64,000 bases of DNA, from NCBI GenBank assembly GCA_947455145.1, contig CANGME010000010.1, positions 62,001 through 126,000 of the forward strand. Direction: 5' to 3'. Positions 34,725-43,314 of this stretch are shown here, one piece after another. Source of the stretch: Comamonadaceae bacterium. Its GTDB lineage: Bacteria; Pseudomonadota; Gammaproteobacteria; Burkholderiales; Burkholderiaceae_C. The notes beneath the pieces were generated by a model that saw only the letters and a list, made by a program, of their open reading frames with translations, made no database searches and was not told the DNA's origin. The translations under genes and the position numbers were made by a program. Numbering within the stretch: the stretch's first letter is position 1; each line of letters opens with the position of its first letter.

Positions 34725-36803
34725 ATGAAGTTGCCCCGGCCTCTGTGCTTCGTTTTGGCTTGCTTGGTTCTCGCTCCTCTGGCCCATGCGCAGGTTGAGT
34801 TTCTGCCTGAAATTCAAATCGTTAGCCCTCGAAGCCCAGGCATTGGCGAAGCCGACAGCGCCAGCGAAGGCGCAGCCGATCGGGAGTCCTTTCAAAACCG
34901 CCCCAAACTACGCCCCGGCGACATCATCGAAGCCGTGCCCGGCGTGGTGGCCACCCAGCACTCGGGCGACGGCAAGGCCAACCAGTATTTCTTGCGCGGC
35001 TTCAACCTGGATCACGGCACAGACTTCTCCATCAGCCTGGACGGCATGCCCATCAATATGCCCACACACGCGCATGGCCAGGGCTATTCCGATCTGAACT
35101 TTTTAATCCCCGAGTTGGTGTCTGACGTGCGCTACCGCAAAGGACCGTACTCGGTCGATGCGGGGGATTTTTCACTCGCGGGCAGTGCCAGCATCAATTA
35201 CGTGCGCACACTGGCCCAGCCCTTTGCCCAACTCACACTGGGGCCCAACAACTACCAGCGCAGCTTGATGGCGGGCTCGCGCAGCATGGATGACCACACT
35301 TGGCTGGGCGCCCTGGAGCTGGTCGGCAACGACGGGCCGTGGCAGAACGCTGAAGGCTTGCGCAAGCTCAACGCGGTGTTGCGCTACGTCCAAGGCACGC
35401 GCAGCCAGGGCTGGAACGTGACCGCTATGGCATACGACAGCCGCTGGAATGCGACAGACCAAATTCCCCAACGCAGCATTGACGATGGCACCTTATCGCG
35501 TTTTGGCACGCTTGACCCAAGCGACGGTGGTCAGACGCGCCGCCTGAGCCTCTCCGGCCAATGGTTTAACACCAGTACACTGGGGCAGACCCAGCTCAGC
35601 GCCTATGCCATCGACTCGGCCTTGGACCTGTGGTCCAACTTCACCTACAACTTGAGCCGCCCGGCGCTGGGCGACCAGTTTGAGCAAACCGACCGCCGTC
35701 GCGTCTATGGCGCACAAGCATCCCACAAACTGAGCAACACACTGGCCGGGCTGGATGGTGTGCTCAGCCTTGGCGCTCAGTGGCGCGGTGACCGCATCGA
35801 CGAGGTGGGTCTGTACCTGACGCAGGCGCGCGTGCGCGACACCACGGTGCGGCAGGACAAAGTGTCGCAAGATGCGTTCTCTGTGTATGCCCAGCAACTG
35901 CTGAACTTCAGCCCCCAATGGCGCGCCTACCTGGGCCTGCGCAGCGACGTGTTGAACTACCAGGTCAAGGGCCAAGAGCCCGTCTTCGGCCCGGGCAACA
36001 GCGGCAGCGGGAGTGACTTGCTGTGGCAACCCAAAGCCGGGTTGGCGTGGACGCTTTCACCGCACAGCGAGCTGTATGCCAACGCCGGGGTCGGCTTGCA
36101 CAGCAACGATGTGCGCGGCACCACCATCACCAGCGACCCGCAAACCGGCCTGCCATCCACGCGCGTGCCCGCCTTGGTCAAAGGTCTGGGCAGCGAGTTG
36201 GGCTGGCGCTTCACGCCCGAGCCGGATTGGGTCAGCACGCTGGTGCTGTGGCAGTTGAAAATGGATTCCGAGCTCGTCTATGTGGGCGACACTGGCACAA
36301 CCGAACCCGGCCGCCCCAGCACGCGCCACGGCATTGAAGCCACGCTGCGCGGCAAGCTCAATCGGCACTGGAGCGTGGAGCTGGACGTGGCGCTGTCACG
36401 CGCCCGCTTTGAAGGTGCAACACCCGCTGGCCAAGGCGACTTTATCGACAACGCGGTGGAGCGTGTCGTGAGTGCGGGTCTGAACTGGCAAGACGGTCCC
36501 TGGCGCACCAGCCTGCGCCTGCGCCACATGGGGCCGCGCGCGCTGGACACCTTGAACAGCGTGCGCTCAGAGGCATCCACGCTGCTTAATTTGGGGGTGC
36601 GCTATGTGGCCAGCCCAGCGCTGACGCTGAGCCTGGAAGTGTTCAACCTCACCAACCAAAGCAGCAACGACATCGCCTACTACTACGCCTCATGCACCGC
36701 GCGTGAGGTGGCAGCTAACCAGTGCGGCGCTGGCATCAATGACACGCATGTGCACCCGATGGAGCCGCGCAGCTTGCGCTTGACAGCGAGAGTGAATTTT
36801 TAA
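34725..36803 (+). CDS. TonB-dependent outer-membrane receptor
   Basis: An outer-membrane gated channel. I use the ATG at 34725 (692 residues), giving signal peptide RPLCFVLACLVLAPLAHA-QV; a GTG at 34689 is an alternative. The plug domain begins after RLRPG-like KLRPGDIIEAVPGVV and has YFLRGFNLDHGTDFSISLDG. The barrel ends with the usual terminal aromatic (LTARVNF). Histidines in MPTHAHGQGY are notable. The ligand is not predictable. It converges with the solute-binding gene at 36805. Confidence 0.92.
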   Translation: MKLPRPLCFVLACLVLAPLAHAQVEFLPEIQIVSPRSPGIGEADSASEGAADRESFQNRPKLRPGDIIEAVPGVVATQHSGDGKANQYFLRGFNLDHGTDFSISLDGMPINMPTHAHGQGYSDLNFLIPELVSDVRYRKGPYSVDAGDFSLAGSASINYVRTLAQPFAQLTLGPNNYQRSLMAGSRSMDDHTWLGALELVGNDGPWQNAEGLRKLNAVLRYVQGTRSQGWNVTAMAYDSRWNATDQIPQRSIDDGTLSRFGTLDPSDGGQTRRLSLSGQWFNTSTLGQTQLSAYAIDSALDLWSNFTYNLSRPALGDQFEQTDRRRVYGAQASHKLSNTLAGLDGVLSLGAQWRGDRIDEVGLYLTQARVRDTTVRQDKVSQDAFSVYAQQLLNFSPQWRAYLGLRSDVLNYQVKGQEPVFGPGNSGSGSDLLWQPKAGLAWTLSPHSELYANAGVGLHSNDVRGTTITSDPQTGLPSTRVPALVKGLGSELGWRFTPEPDWVSTLVLWQLKMDSELVYVGDTGTTEPGRPSTRHGIEATLRGKLNRHWSVELDVALSRARFEGATPAGQGDFIDNAVERVVSAGLNWQDGPWRTSLRLRHMGPRALDTLNSVRSEASTLLNLGVRYVASPALTLSLEVFNLTNQSSNDIAYYYASCTAREVAANQCGAGINDTHVHPMEPRSLRLTARVNF

Positions 36804-36804
36804 A

Positions 36805-37854
36805 TCACTTCGTCAAAAACATCCGCGTCCACAACTGGCTCCACTTCTCGGCTTCGTCCAGCACTTGCCCTGAGTCGGTCAGCACGTAGGGGAAGTTGGT
36901 CAGGTTGGTTTTGACCTTCAGATTGGCGGGGGGTCGGCCCATGCTGTTGAGTAGCTGCTGGCCTTCGGGCGAGATCATGAAGTCGGCCAGCAGCGCCGCT
37001 GCATGCGGGTGAGCTGCGTTGCGGGCCACGGCCAGGCCTTGGGGGCGGGCTAGGGTGGGCTCCATGGGCAGCCAATCAATCGGCGCGCCGCGTTGTTTGA
37101 GCGACTGGGCGTTCGAGTTGTAAATCGTCAAACCCACCGGCACTTCGCCCGCCGCCACCATTTGCGCCAACAAAATATGGCCCTTGCGCACATCGGGTTT
37201 TTGCTCAGCCAGCTTCTTGAAAAACGTCATTCCACGCGCCTCGCCCATGCTGTGCACCAGACCCGCCATCCACTCCGCATCGGTCGCTTCAATCCCCAAG
37301 CGCTGCTTCCACTTGGGGTCTAAAAAACCCTCGTAATGTTTGGGCAGTTCTTCGCGTTTGACTTTTTGTGTGTTGAAGGCCACCACGTAAAAGTTGATGC
37401 GGTCTGGCATCCACTGCCTGTGTTTGGGGATCATGCCGGGTGGCAAGTCAGCCGTGTGCGGGCTGTAGAACTCGGCCAACAAGCGCTCGCGGCTCAGCAT
37501 CTCCATCTCGGGCCCATTGGTCTCGATCACATCGGCCACGGCCCGCTTGGTGCGCCCCTCGTTGATCACGCGCTGAACCACACCCTCGCTCAAGCCGCGC
37601 CAGAGCTCGGTCTTGATGCCGTACTTGGCTTCAAACGCTTTGAGCAAGGGGCTGGCCTCGGTTGGGGCCATGGAGGTGTAGAGCGTCACCGTGCCTTCTT
37701 TGCGCGCGCGCTCCAGCAACCAGGCCTCGCGGTCTGCACCCTGGTACATCAGGATGGCGTCGTGCGGGCCGGCGGGCGTGAGGGCTTGGGCTTGGGCCAG
37801 CAGTGGCGCGACGGCCAGTATGGCCGAGACCAGCCATTGAGTGAGACGTTTCAT
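36805..37854 (-). CDS. Extracellular solute-binding protein, FbpA-like
   Basis: A 349-residue receptor with a signal peptide (LVSAILAVAPLLAQA-QA) and a class II binding fold resembling iron(III)/polyamine receptors (EGTVTLYTSMAPTEASPLL, FEAKYGIKTELWR, TIYNSNAQSLKQRGAPIDW). It is the last gene of the leftward bicupin operon, 23 bp after iorB, with no permease or ATPase. It is related to the receptor at 46262-47317. Confidence 0.87.
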   Translation of the reverse strand: MKRLTQWLVSAILAVAPLLAQAQALTPAGPHDAILMYQGADREAWLLERARKEGTVTLYTSMAPTEASPLLKAFEAKYGIKTELWRGLSEGVVQRVINEGRTKRAVADVIETNGPEMEMLSRERLLAEFYSPHTADLPPGMIPKHRQWMPDRINFYVVAFNTQKVKREELPKHYEGFLDPKWKQRLGIEATDAEWMAGLVHSMGEARGMTFFKKLAEQKPDVRKGHILLAQMVAAGEVPVGLTIYNSNAQSLKQRGAPIDWLPMEPTLARPQGLAVARNAAHPHAAALLADFMISPEGQQLLNSMGRPPANLKVKTNLTNFPYVLTDSGQVLDEAEKWSQLWTRMFLTK

Positions 37855-37877
37855 GCGCAGTTGTCCTCTTCAGGCGT

Positions 37878-40166
37878 TCAAGCTTTGGCCAGCGCCGCCA
37901 GCACCCGCTCAGGCGTCAACGGTGCTTGGCGCAGGCGCACACCGGTGGCGTCAAAGAAGGCGTTGGCCATCGCGGCGGGCACGACGCGGCAGGTGGCCTC
38001 GCCCGCGCCGGTGGGGGGCATGTCGGGGCGGTTGATCAGCACCACGTCGATGGTCTCCGGCGTATCGGGCAGGTTCAGGATGGGGTAGCTCAGCCAATCG
38101 ACGCTGTTGACCTTGTTAGGCTCAAACTGCACCTCTTCAAACAACGAACGTGACAGCGCTTGCACCAAGCCGCCTTCAATCGTGTAGCGCAGTGTCTCGG
38201 GGTTGACGATCAAGCCGCAGTCATGACCCACGGTGAATTTACGGCCCCAGATGCGGCCTGTTTTTCGGTCAACTTCGATCTCGGCAATCACCACCACGAT
38301 GGTGCCTGCGCGCTGGGCATAGGCCATGCCGCGCCCTTTGAGCAGCGCACCTGATTTGTCACCTGTGCCTGAGACACGGGTTTGCCAGCCCGCTTTGGCC
38401 GCCGCTGCTTTGAGCACCGCGTGGTCGCGCGGTGCCTTTTGGTACTTGAGGCGAAAGGCCATGGCGTCTTCACCCGTGGCATGGGCCAGCTCGTCGATGA
38501 ACTGCTCGCTGGCGAAGTGAATTTGCAGGCCCACCGGATCGCGCATGTGCGAGGTGCGCAGGGGCGAGGCGCTGGCGATCAGGTCGGGCACCACCTCCCA
38601 ACCCAGCAGTTTGTTGTCAAAACCATAGCTTTCAGACGGCACGCCAAAGCCCACACCAGCGCGGGGTTTCAAGCCCATCTCCATGCCGACCAGACTGTCG
38701 CGCGGATCGGACTCGTTGCTCTCGATCGTGGCGCGCGAGAAGCCGCGTGAGATGAATTCGTAGCCCACCACTTTGCCCGACGCATCGAGCGCAGCGCGTG
38801 CGCGGTGCACCGAGGCGGGGGCCTTGGGGTCCCAACCTGTGGCGTCGTGCCGCATACCCTGTACGCGCACCGGCTTGCCAGTGAGCTTGGACAGCATGGC
38901 CGCGTCCATGGCCGCGTCGCCCGCGTCATTACGCCCATAAGAGCCTGGGCCGATGGTCCAGATTCCGTTGACCTTGTTTTTGGGAATGCCCAATAAATTG
39001 GCAACGCCATCGGCCGCGAAGTGCGGCTTTTGCGAGCCTGTCCATAGCGTGGCGCTGTCAGCCTTGGCATCGACAATGGCACAGGCCGGGCCCATGCTGG
39101 CGTGGGATTGGAATGGCCAGCGGTACTCGGCCTCGATCACTTTGGCGGCACCGGCAAAGGCCGCTGCTACATCACCATTTTTGGCTTCATCCGTGCGCTT
39201 GACGGTGGGCGCGGCCTTGATGAACTCATGCACGGTTTTGGATGAGGGCAGTGGGTTTGTAGAAGCTGACCACTGCACCTTGAGCTGCTGTGCTGCGCGA
39301 ACCGCGTCCCACTCTTTTTCGGCCACCACGGCGAGGAAGTTTTTCTCATGCACCACGCGCGCGCCTTTGATGGCGGCAATGGAGCTGGCGTCCACCTTCT
39401 CGGCCACGCAGCCCGCCAGCGGTGAGCGGATCACACGGGCGTGCAACATGCCGGGGACTTTCACGTCGTTCATGTGGCCTTCAGTTCCAAACACTTTCCA
39501 GGCCACGTCGGTGCGCGGCAGCGCTTGGCCCACCACTTTGTACTCGGCCGGGGCTTTGAGTTTGGCCTTGACTTTGATCTCCAGCGGGTTGCCGATTTTT
39601 TGGTTCCACTCGACCTTGCTGTTGAAGTACTTGCCACCGATCAGCTCGGCATACGTCACACGTTGAGCCGGGTTGTCCAGTGAGGTGATCACACCGTCAC
39701 TCACCGCAAGTCTTGGCAAGGCCACGCCCAGCTTGACTGCGGCAGCTTCCAACAGCAAGCGGCGCGCTTCAGCCGCCGCGTTGCGAAGCGGCTTGGCTCC
39801 GGCCTGAATGCCTAAAGCGCTGGACGCGCCGCCCTGGTTCATGGAGCTAGCGTTGTTGCCCTGAAGGATGCTGACCTTGGCATAGGCCACGTCCAACTCT
39901 TCAGCCACGATTTGCGCAATGGCCACGGCCAAGCCTTGACCTAAATCGACCTTGCCGTAAAAGGCCGTGACGCGGCCATCGGGTGCAATGGCAACCCAAG
40001 AGTCCAGCTCGTCCGCCGCGTGCGCAGGCTTGGTGCTGCTGCCGACTTGGGCGTTGGCGGAGCTTGCTAGCCAGGGTGCGGATGCGCCGACGACAAGAGC
40101 CCCAGATGAGAGCAGAAATTCGCGGCGGGTGTTGGAGGGCATTGACGGTGTGTGTGCTTCGGTCAT
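37878..40166 (-). CDS. iorB: Isoquinoline 1-oxidoreductase beta-like molybdenum hydroxylase subunit
   Basis: The catalytic molybdopterin-cytosine-dinucleotide subunit of a xanthine-oxidase-family hydroxylase of the IorB/NicB type. The 762-residue protein has a Tat signal (NTRREFLLSSGALVVGA) and keeps the catalytic Glu in PPTGAGEATCRV near the C-terminus. Substrates of the family are N-heteroaromatics (isoquinoline, nicotinate) or aldehydes. It lies 10 bp after the iron-sulfur subunit gene. No cytochrome domain is fused; the small cytochrome c encoded at 49065 might accept the electrons (inference). Confidence 0.92.
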   Translation of the reverse strand: MTEAHTPSMPSNTRREFLLSSGALVVGASAPWLASSANAQVGSSTKPAHAADELDSWVAIAPDGRVTAFYGKVDLGQGLAVAIAQIVAEELDVAYAKVSILQGNNASSMNQGGASSALGIQAGAKPLRNAAAEARRLLLEAAAVKLGVALPRLAVSDGVITSLDNPAQRVTYAELIGGKYFNSKVEWNQKIGNPLEIKVKAKLKAPAEYKVVGQALPRTDVAWKVFGTEGHMNDVKVPGMLHARVIRSPLAGCVAEKVDASSIAAIKGARVVHEKNFLAVVAEKEWDAVRAAQQLKVQWSASTNPLPSSKTVHEFIKAAPTVKRTDEAKNGDVAAAFAGAAKVIEAEYRWPFQSHASMGPACAIVDAKADSATLWTGSQKPHFAADGVANLLGIPKNKVNGIWTIGPGSYGRNDAGDAAMDAAMLSKLTGKPVRVQGMRHDATGWDPKAPASVHRARAALDASGKVVGYEFISRGFSRATIESNESDPRDSLVGMEMGLKPRAGVGFGVPSESYGFDNKLLGWEVVPDLIASASPLRTSHMRDPVGLQIHFASEQFIDELAHATGEDAMAFRLKYQKAPRDHAVLKAAAAKAGWQTRVSGTGDKSGALLKGRGMAYAQRAGTIVVVIAEIEVDRKTGRIWGRKFTVGHDCGLIVNPETLRYTIEGGLVQALSRSLFEEVQFEPNKVNSVDWLSYPILNLPDTPETIDVVLINRPDMPPTGAGEATCRVVPAAMANAFFDATGVRLRQAPLTPERVLAALAKA

Positions 40167-40176
40167 GTTGATCTCC

Positions 40177-40647
40177 TTAGGCTTTGTTCATTTCGACCTG
40201 CGCACGCTTGATGGCGCGCAAGATGGACACGTGCGTGCCGCAGCGGCACTTCAAGTCACGCAAAGCTTCGCGCAACTCGGCGTCACTGGCCTTGGGTTTT
40301 TCTTTCAAAAAGGCCGCAGCGGTCATGACCCAGCCATTGATGCAGTAGCCGCACTGCGGCACTTGTTCGGCCAAAAATGCGGCCTGTATGGGATGCGGTT
40401 TCTCGGGCGTGCCCAAGCCCGCCAGCGTGGTGACGCTCTTGCCTTCGATGGCGGCGAGCGGCATCACGCATGAGCGGATGGCGGCGCCGTCTAGTTGCAC
40501 GGTGCAGGCCCCGCACTGGGCCAGACCACAGCCGAATTTGGGGTTCTTCAGGTTCAGGTCGTCGCGCAGGGCGTACAGCAACGGCATGGCCGGATCGCCA
40601 TCAATCTTCACGCCCTTGCCGTCTACCTTGAATTGAGTGATTGCCAT
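40177..40647 (-). CDS. iorA: [2Fe-2S] subunit of the molybdenum hydroxylase (IorA-like)
   Basis: A 156-residue electron-transfer subunit with the two cluster-binding sets of the family. The plant-ferredoxin-type one is KFGCGLAQCGACTV with a later Cys in RSCVMP. The C-terminal one is QCGYCINGW with CRCGTH. It lies 10 bp before iorB and 9 bp after the prolyl-aminopeptidase-like gene. It partners IorB in the periplasm after joint Tat export. Confidence 0.94.
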   Translation of the reverse strand: MAITQFKVDGKGVKIDGDPAMPLLYALRDDLNLKNPKFGCGLAQCGACTVQLDGAAIRSCVMPLAAIEGKSVTTLAGLGTPEKPHPIQAAFLAEQVPQCGYCINGWVMTAAAFLKEKPKASDAELREALRDLKCRCGTHVSILRAIKRAQVEMNKA

Positions 40648-40656
40648 AAAGTCTCC

Positions 40657-41643
40657 TTAGCTTGTCATTGAAAGTTCAACGTCGTTGATCGTCATATCTG
40701 CCATCTCATCCAGCGCTTGGATCAGCGCCTGTCGCAGTGCCGGGTCACTGCTGGCGTGTCCGGCTTCGGGCACGATGCGCAGTGTGCTGCTTGGCCAGTT
40801 TTTGTGCAACTGCCAAGCGGTTACCATAGGTGTCACCACATCCCACTGGCCTTGCACGATGGTGCAGGGGATGCCGTGCAGATTTTGAGCAGGCCAGACT
40901 TTTCCAGAGGCCCCGAGCCAGGGATCGCGCAGGAACATGTTCGCGGAGATGCGGGCCATGGCCAAGCTGTGATGTGGGTCGGGTGCATCCGTGCTCTGCC
41001 CGATGTTTGAGCGGGGCGCGGTGTGAATACTGCTAACTGCGCTCTCCCACGCGCACCAGGCTTGCGCTGCCGCTTGCGCTTGGGTCGCATCTGCGCTGTG
41101 CAAGCGCAGGTCATAAGCCGACAACAAGGCTTGCTCATCGACCGGACCCAGCGCCGTGGCAAACGCGTGCCACTCTTTGGGAAATATTTGACTCGCCCCA
41201 CCCGGTTTGTACAGCCAATCAAGTTCATGCGGCTGCGCGCCAAACACGCCGCGCAACAACATGCCTTGCACGCGCTCACGATGATGGCGGGTGTAGGCCA
41301 GTGCCAGCGTCGTGCCCCAAGAGCCACCAAAGAGTTGCCAGCGCTCAATGCTCAAAGCTTCACGCAGCGTCTCCATGTCGCGCACCAAGTCTTCGCAAAA
41401 ATTGTGTTCGGTACGGGCGTGAGGTGTCGAGCGACCACAGCCGCGTTGGTCAAACAACACCACGCGATAACGGCGAGGGTCGAATAAGCGGCGTGACAGC
41501 GTACTACAGCCACCGCCCGGCCCACCGTGCAAGAAGACGATGGGCTGGCCTTGCGGATTGCCGCATTGCTCCCAGTAGACATGATGGCCATCACCCACGG
41601 CCAACAGGCCGCTTTCATAGGGTTCAATGGCCGGGTAGAGCAT
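40657..41643 (-). CDS. pip: Prolyl aminopeptidase-like S33 hydrolase
   Basis: A 328-residue alpha/beta hydrolase with HGGPGGGC, DQRGCGRSTPH, the nucleophile elbow GGSWGTTLALAY and a late His (PEAGHASSD), all typical of prolyl iminopeptidase. The ATG at 41643 is preferred since GGAG lies 8 bp upstream; a GTG at 41652 overlaps the EutA-like stop. Its place in a catabolic operon leaves open that the true substrate is not a peptide. Confidence 0.86.
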   Translation of the reverse strand: MLYPAIEPYESGLLAVGDGHHVYWEQCGNPQGQPIVFLHGGPGGGCSTLSRRLFDPRRYRVVLFDQRGCGRSTPHARTEHNFCEDLVRDMETLREALSIERWQLFGGSWGTTLALAYTRHHRERVQGMLLRGVFGAQPHELDWLYKPGGASQIFPKEWHAFATALGPVDEQALLSAYDLRLHSADATQAQAAAQAWCAWESAVSSIHTAPRSNIGQSTDAPDPHHSLAMARISANMFLRDPWLGASGKVWPAQNLHGIPCTIVQGQWDVVTPMVTAWQLHKNWPSSTLRIVPEAGHASSDPALRQALIQALDEMADMTINDVELSMTS

Positions 41644-41648
41644 GGTGT

Positions 41649-43307
41649 TCACTCCGCCGTAAGGGCTTGAGCCAGTCGCTCAGGATGGGCCGCTGGTGCG
41701 ACGCGGCCCAGCGCAGCTGAGGTCGGAAATACCAGCGACTTGATCACCACCGGCACAGCGCCCGATGTCTCTAACAGCGCGCCGATGTCCACAAAATCAA
41801 GCTCGCTCAAGGTGATGCCATCGACGGAAATCACCGGAAAACTCAACTGCGCTTCTTCGTGAAAATGAATGCCAATCAAACCGCCGCAATCGGCCTCACC
41901 CACCAAGATGAGCGGGTGACCCTGGGCGATGATAGTGGTCATGCCTTGGGCCACTGCGCGGCAAAAAGCATCGAGCCGGTCAAAGGTGGCCGAGCCTTGC
42001 CAGCGGTAGCTCAGGGCCACAGCTTGCTCGCCCGTGTGCAGGTCTAGCCGACGCAGGGCGCGGCGAATGGCCTCTGCCAATGCTGGGCCATCTAGCACCT
42101 CAGCCGCCAAGTCCCAGTGCGGCGCAATCACCGGCACATTGCGCAGCGGCAGCAAGCTGATGGGCTCCACATAAATCGTGCTGCCGCTGACCTGCACGGT
42201 GTACTGCGATGCGCCGATAACAGTGGCGCGAATGCCTTGCTCGGGCGTTTCCAGTCGCGGTCCCCAGGCTTGCGCACGGGCCAGTACCGCAGCGGCCAGC
42301 AGCGGGCCGAGGTCGCCATAACTCGTTGGCTCGCGGCCATAGATGTACTCGGACACTCCGCCAGAAAACGTCAACACCTCGGGGCGTTGCTTCACGCGCA
42401 AGGGGTCAAGCCGCAGTAGCGCTGTGGTCACGGCATCGGGCGTGCCACCACTTGCCACGGCGAACATACGATCCGCCATTTTGTTAACCATGCGCTGCAA
42501 ATCTTCGAACGCCACAGGCTGGCCTAGCGTGAGGGTGAAGCCCGACTCTTGCGCAAAACGCTGACCCGCTTCTTCAACACGCGTCACAAGACCCTGGGCA
42601 TCAAACGCCACGATACGCGCGCCAATGTCCACGGCGGTGAGGTCGGCTAGCACGCCGTCTTCGCACACGGCGATCTTGGTCGTGCCACCGCCAATATCAA
42701 TGTTCATCACCCGCACGCCCTCGCGCACCGAGCGCGCTGCCGCGCCTGAGCCAAAGGCCGCCAGCGTGGTCTCTAGCGCGTCGCCCGCGCTGACCGAAAC
42801 GAACTTGCCCGCTTGTGCAGCAAACAAATCGGCAATGGCACGCGCATTGCTGCGCCGCACGGCCACGCCCGTCAGGATCAATGCGCCGGAGTCGATGGCA
42901 CTGGGCTCAACGCCCGCCTGTTCGTACTGCGCTTGGATGAAGTTGCCAAGCGCCTCGGCGTCAATGCTTTGGTCAGCCGCATAGGGCGTGAGCAGCACAT
43001 CGGACTCGTGCAGCACGGTGCGCTCGGCCACGATGTAGCGGTTGTCAAGGCGCTCCAGCACCAGGCGGGAGAACACCAGGTGCGAGGTGGAGGAACCGAT
43101 GTCCACGCCCACACTCACCAAGATAATTTCGTCTTCAAACTCCAGGCTGCGCCGCACGTTGCTGAAGAAGACGCGGCCACCTTGGGAAGAATCCCGTTCG
43201 GGCTGAGCCCCTTCCCGTTCGGGCTGAGCCTGTCGAAGCCTGTCTTGATCGAGGTCATGCAACCCTTCGACAAGCTCAGGGCGAACGGAGATATTTGGTG
43301 TGCTCAA
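41649..43307 (-). CDS. EutA-like ASKHA ATPase with repeat-encoded N-terminus
   Basis: The 552-residue product matches EutA, the reactivase of ethanolamine ammonia-lyase. It has the actin-like phosphate motifs VGVDIGSSTSHLVFS and VMNIDIGGGTTKIAV, plus LTFSGGVSEYIYGRE. No eutB or eutC lies in the window, so another partner is likely. The frame opens at a TTG (43307) with GGGGTGA 7 bp upstream. The first ~38 residues ([18 protein letters not shown]) are translated from three family A repeat arms. Native sequence seems to resume at GGRVFFSNVRRSLE; a GTG there is an alternative start. Confidence 0.82.
   Translation of the reverse strand: MSTPNISVRPELVEGLHDLDQDRLRQAQPEREGAQPERDSSQGGRVFFSNVRRSLEFEDEIILVSVGVDIGSSTSHLVFSRLVLERLDNRYIVAERTVLHESDVLLTPYAADQSIDAEALGNFIQAQYEQAGVEPSAIDSGALILTGVAVRRSNARAIADLFAAQAGKFVSVSAGDALETTLAAFGSGAAARSVREGVRVMNIDIGGGTTKIAVCEDGVLADLTAVDIGARIVAFDAQGLVTRVEEAGQRFAQESGFTLTLGQPVAFEDLQRMVNKMADRMFAVASGGTPDAVTTALLRLDPLRVKQRPEVLTFSGGVSEYIYGREPTSYGDLGPLLAAAVLARAQAWGPRLETPEQGIRATVIGASQYTVQVSGSTIYVEPISLLPLRNVPVIAPHWDLAAEVLDGPALAEAIRRALRRLDLHTGEQAVALSYRWQGSATFDRLDAFCRAVAQGMTTIIAQGHPLILVGEADCGGLIGIHFHEEAQLSFPVISVDGITLSELDFVDIGALLETSGAVPVVIKSLVFPTSAALGRVAPAAHPERLAQALTAE
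43193..43288. repeat. Cluster of three family A repeat arms in the 5' end of the EutA-like gene
   Basis: CCCGTTCGGGCTGAGCC at 43193-43209, the longer CCCGTTCGGGCTGAGCCTGT...GAAGCC at 43214-43240 and an inverted CCCTTCGACAAGCTCAGGGC...GAACGG at 43263-43288. These belong to the same family as the ureC insertion. They lie between the cupin stop and the conserved start of the EutA fold. Confidence 0.88.
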
Positions 43308-43314
43308 GACAGAC

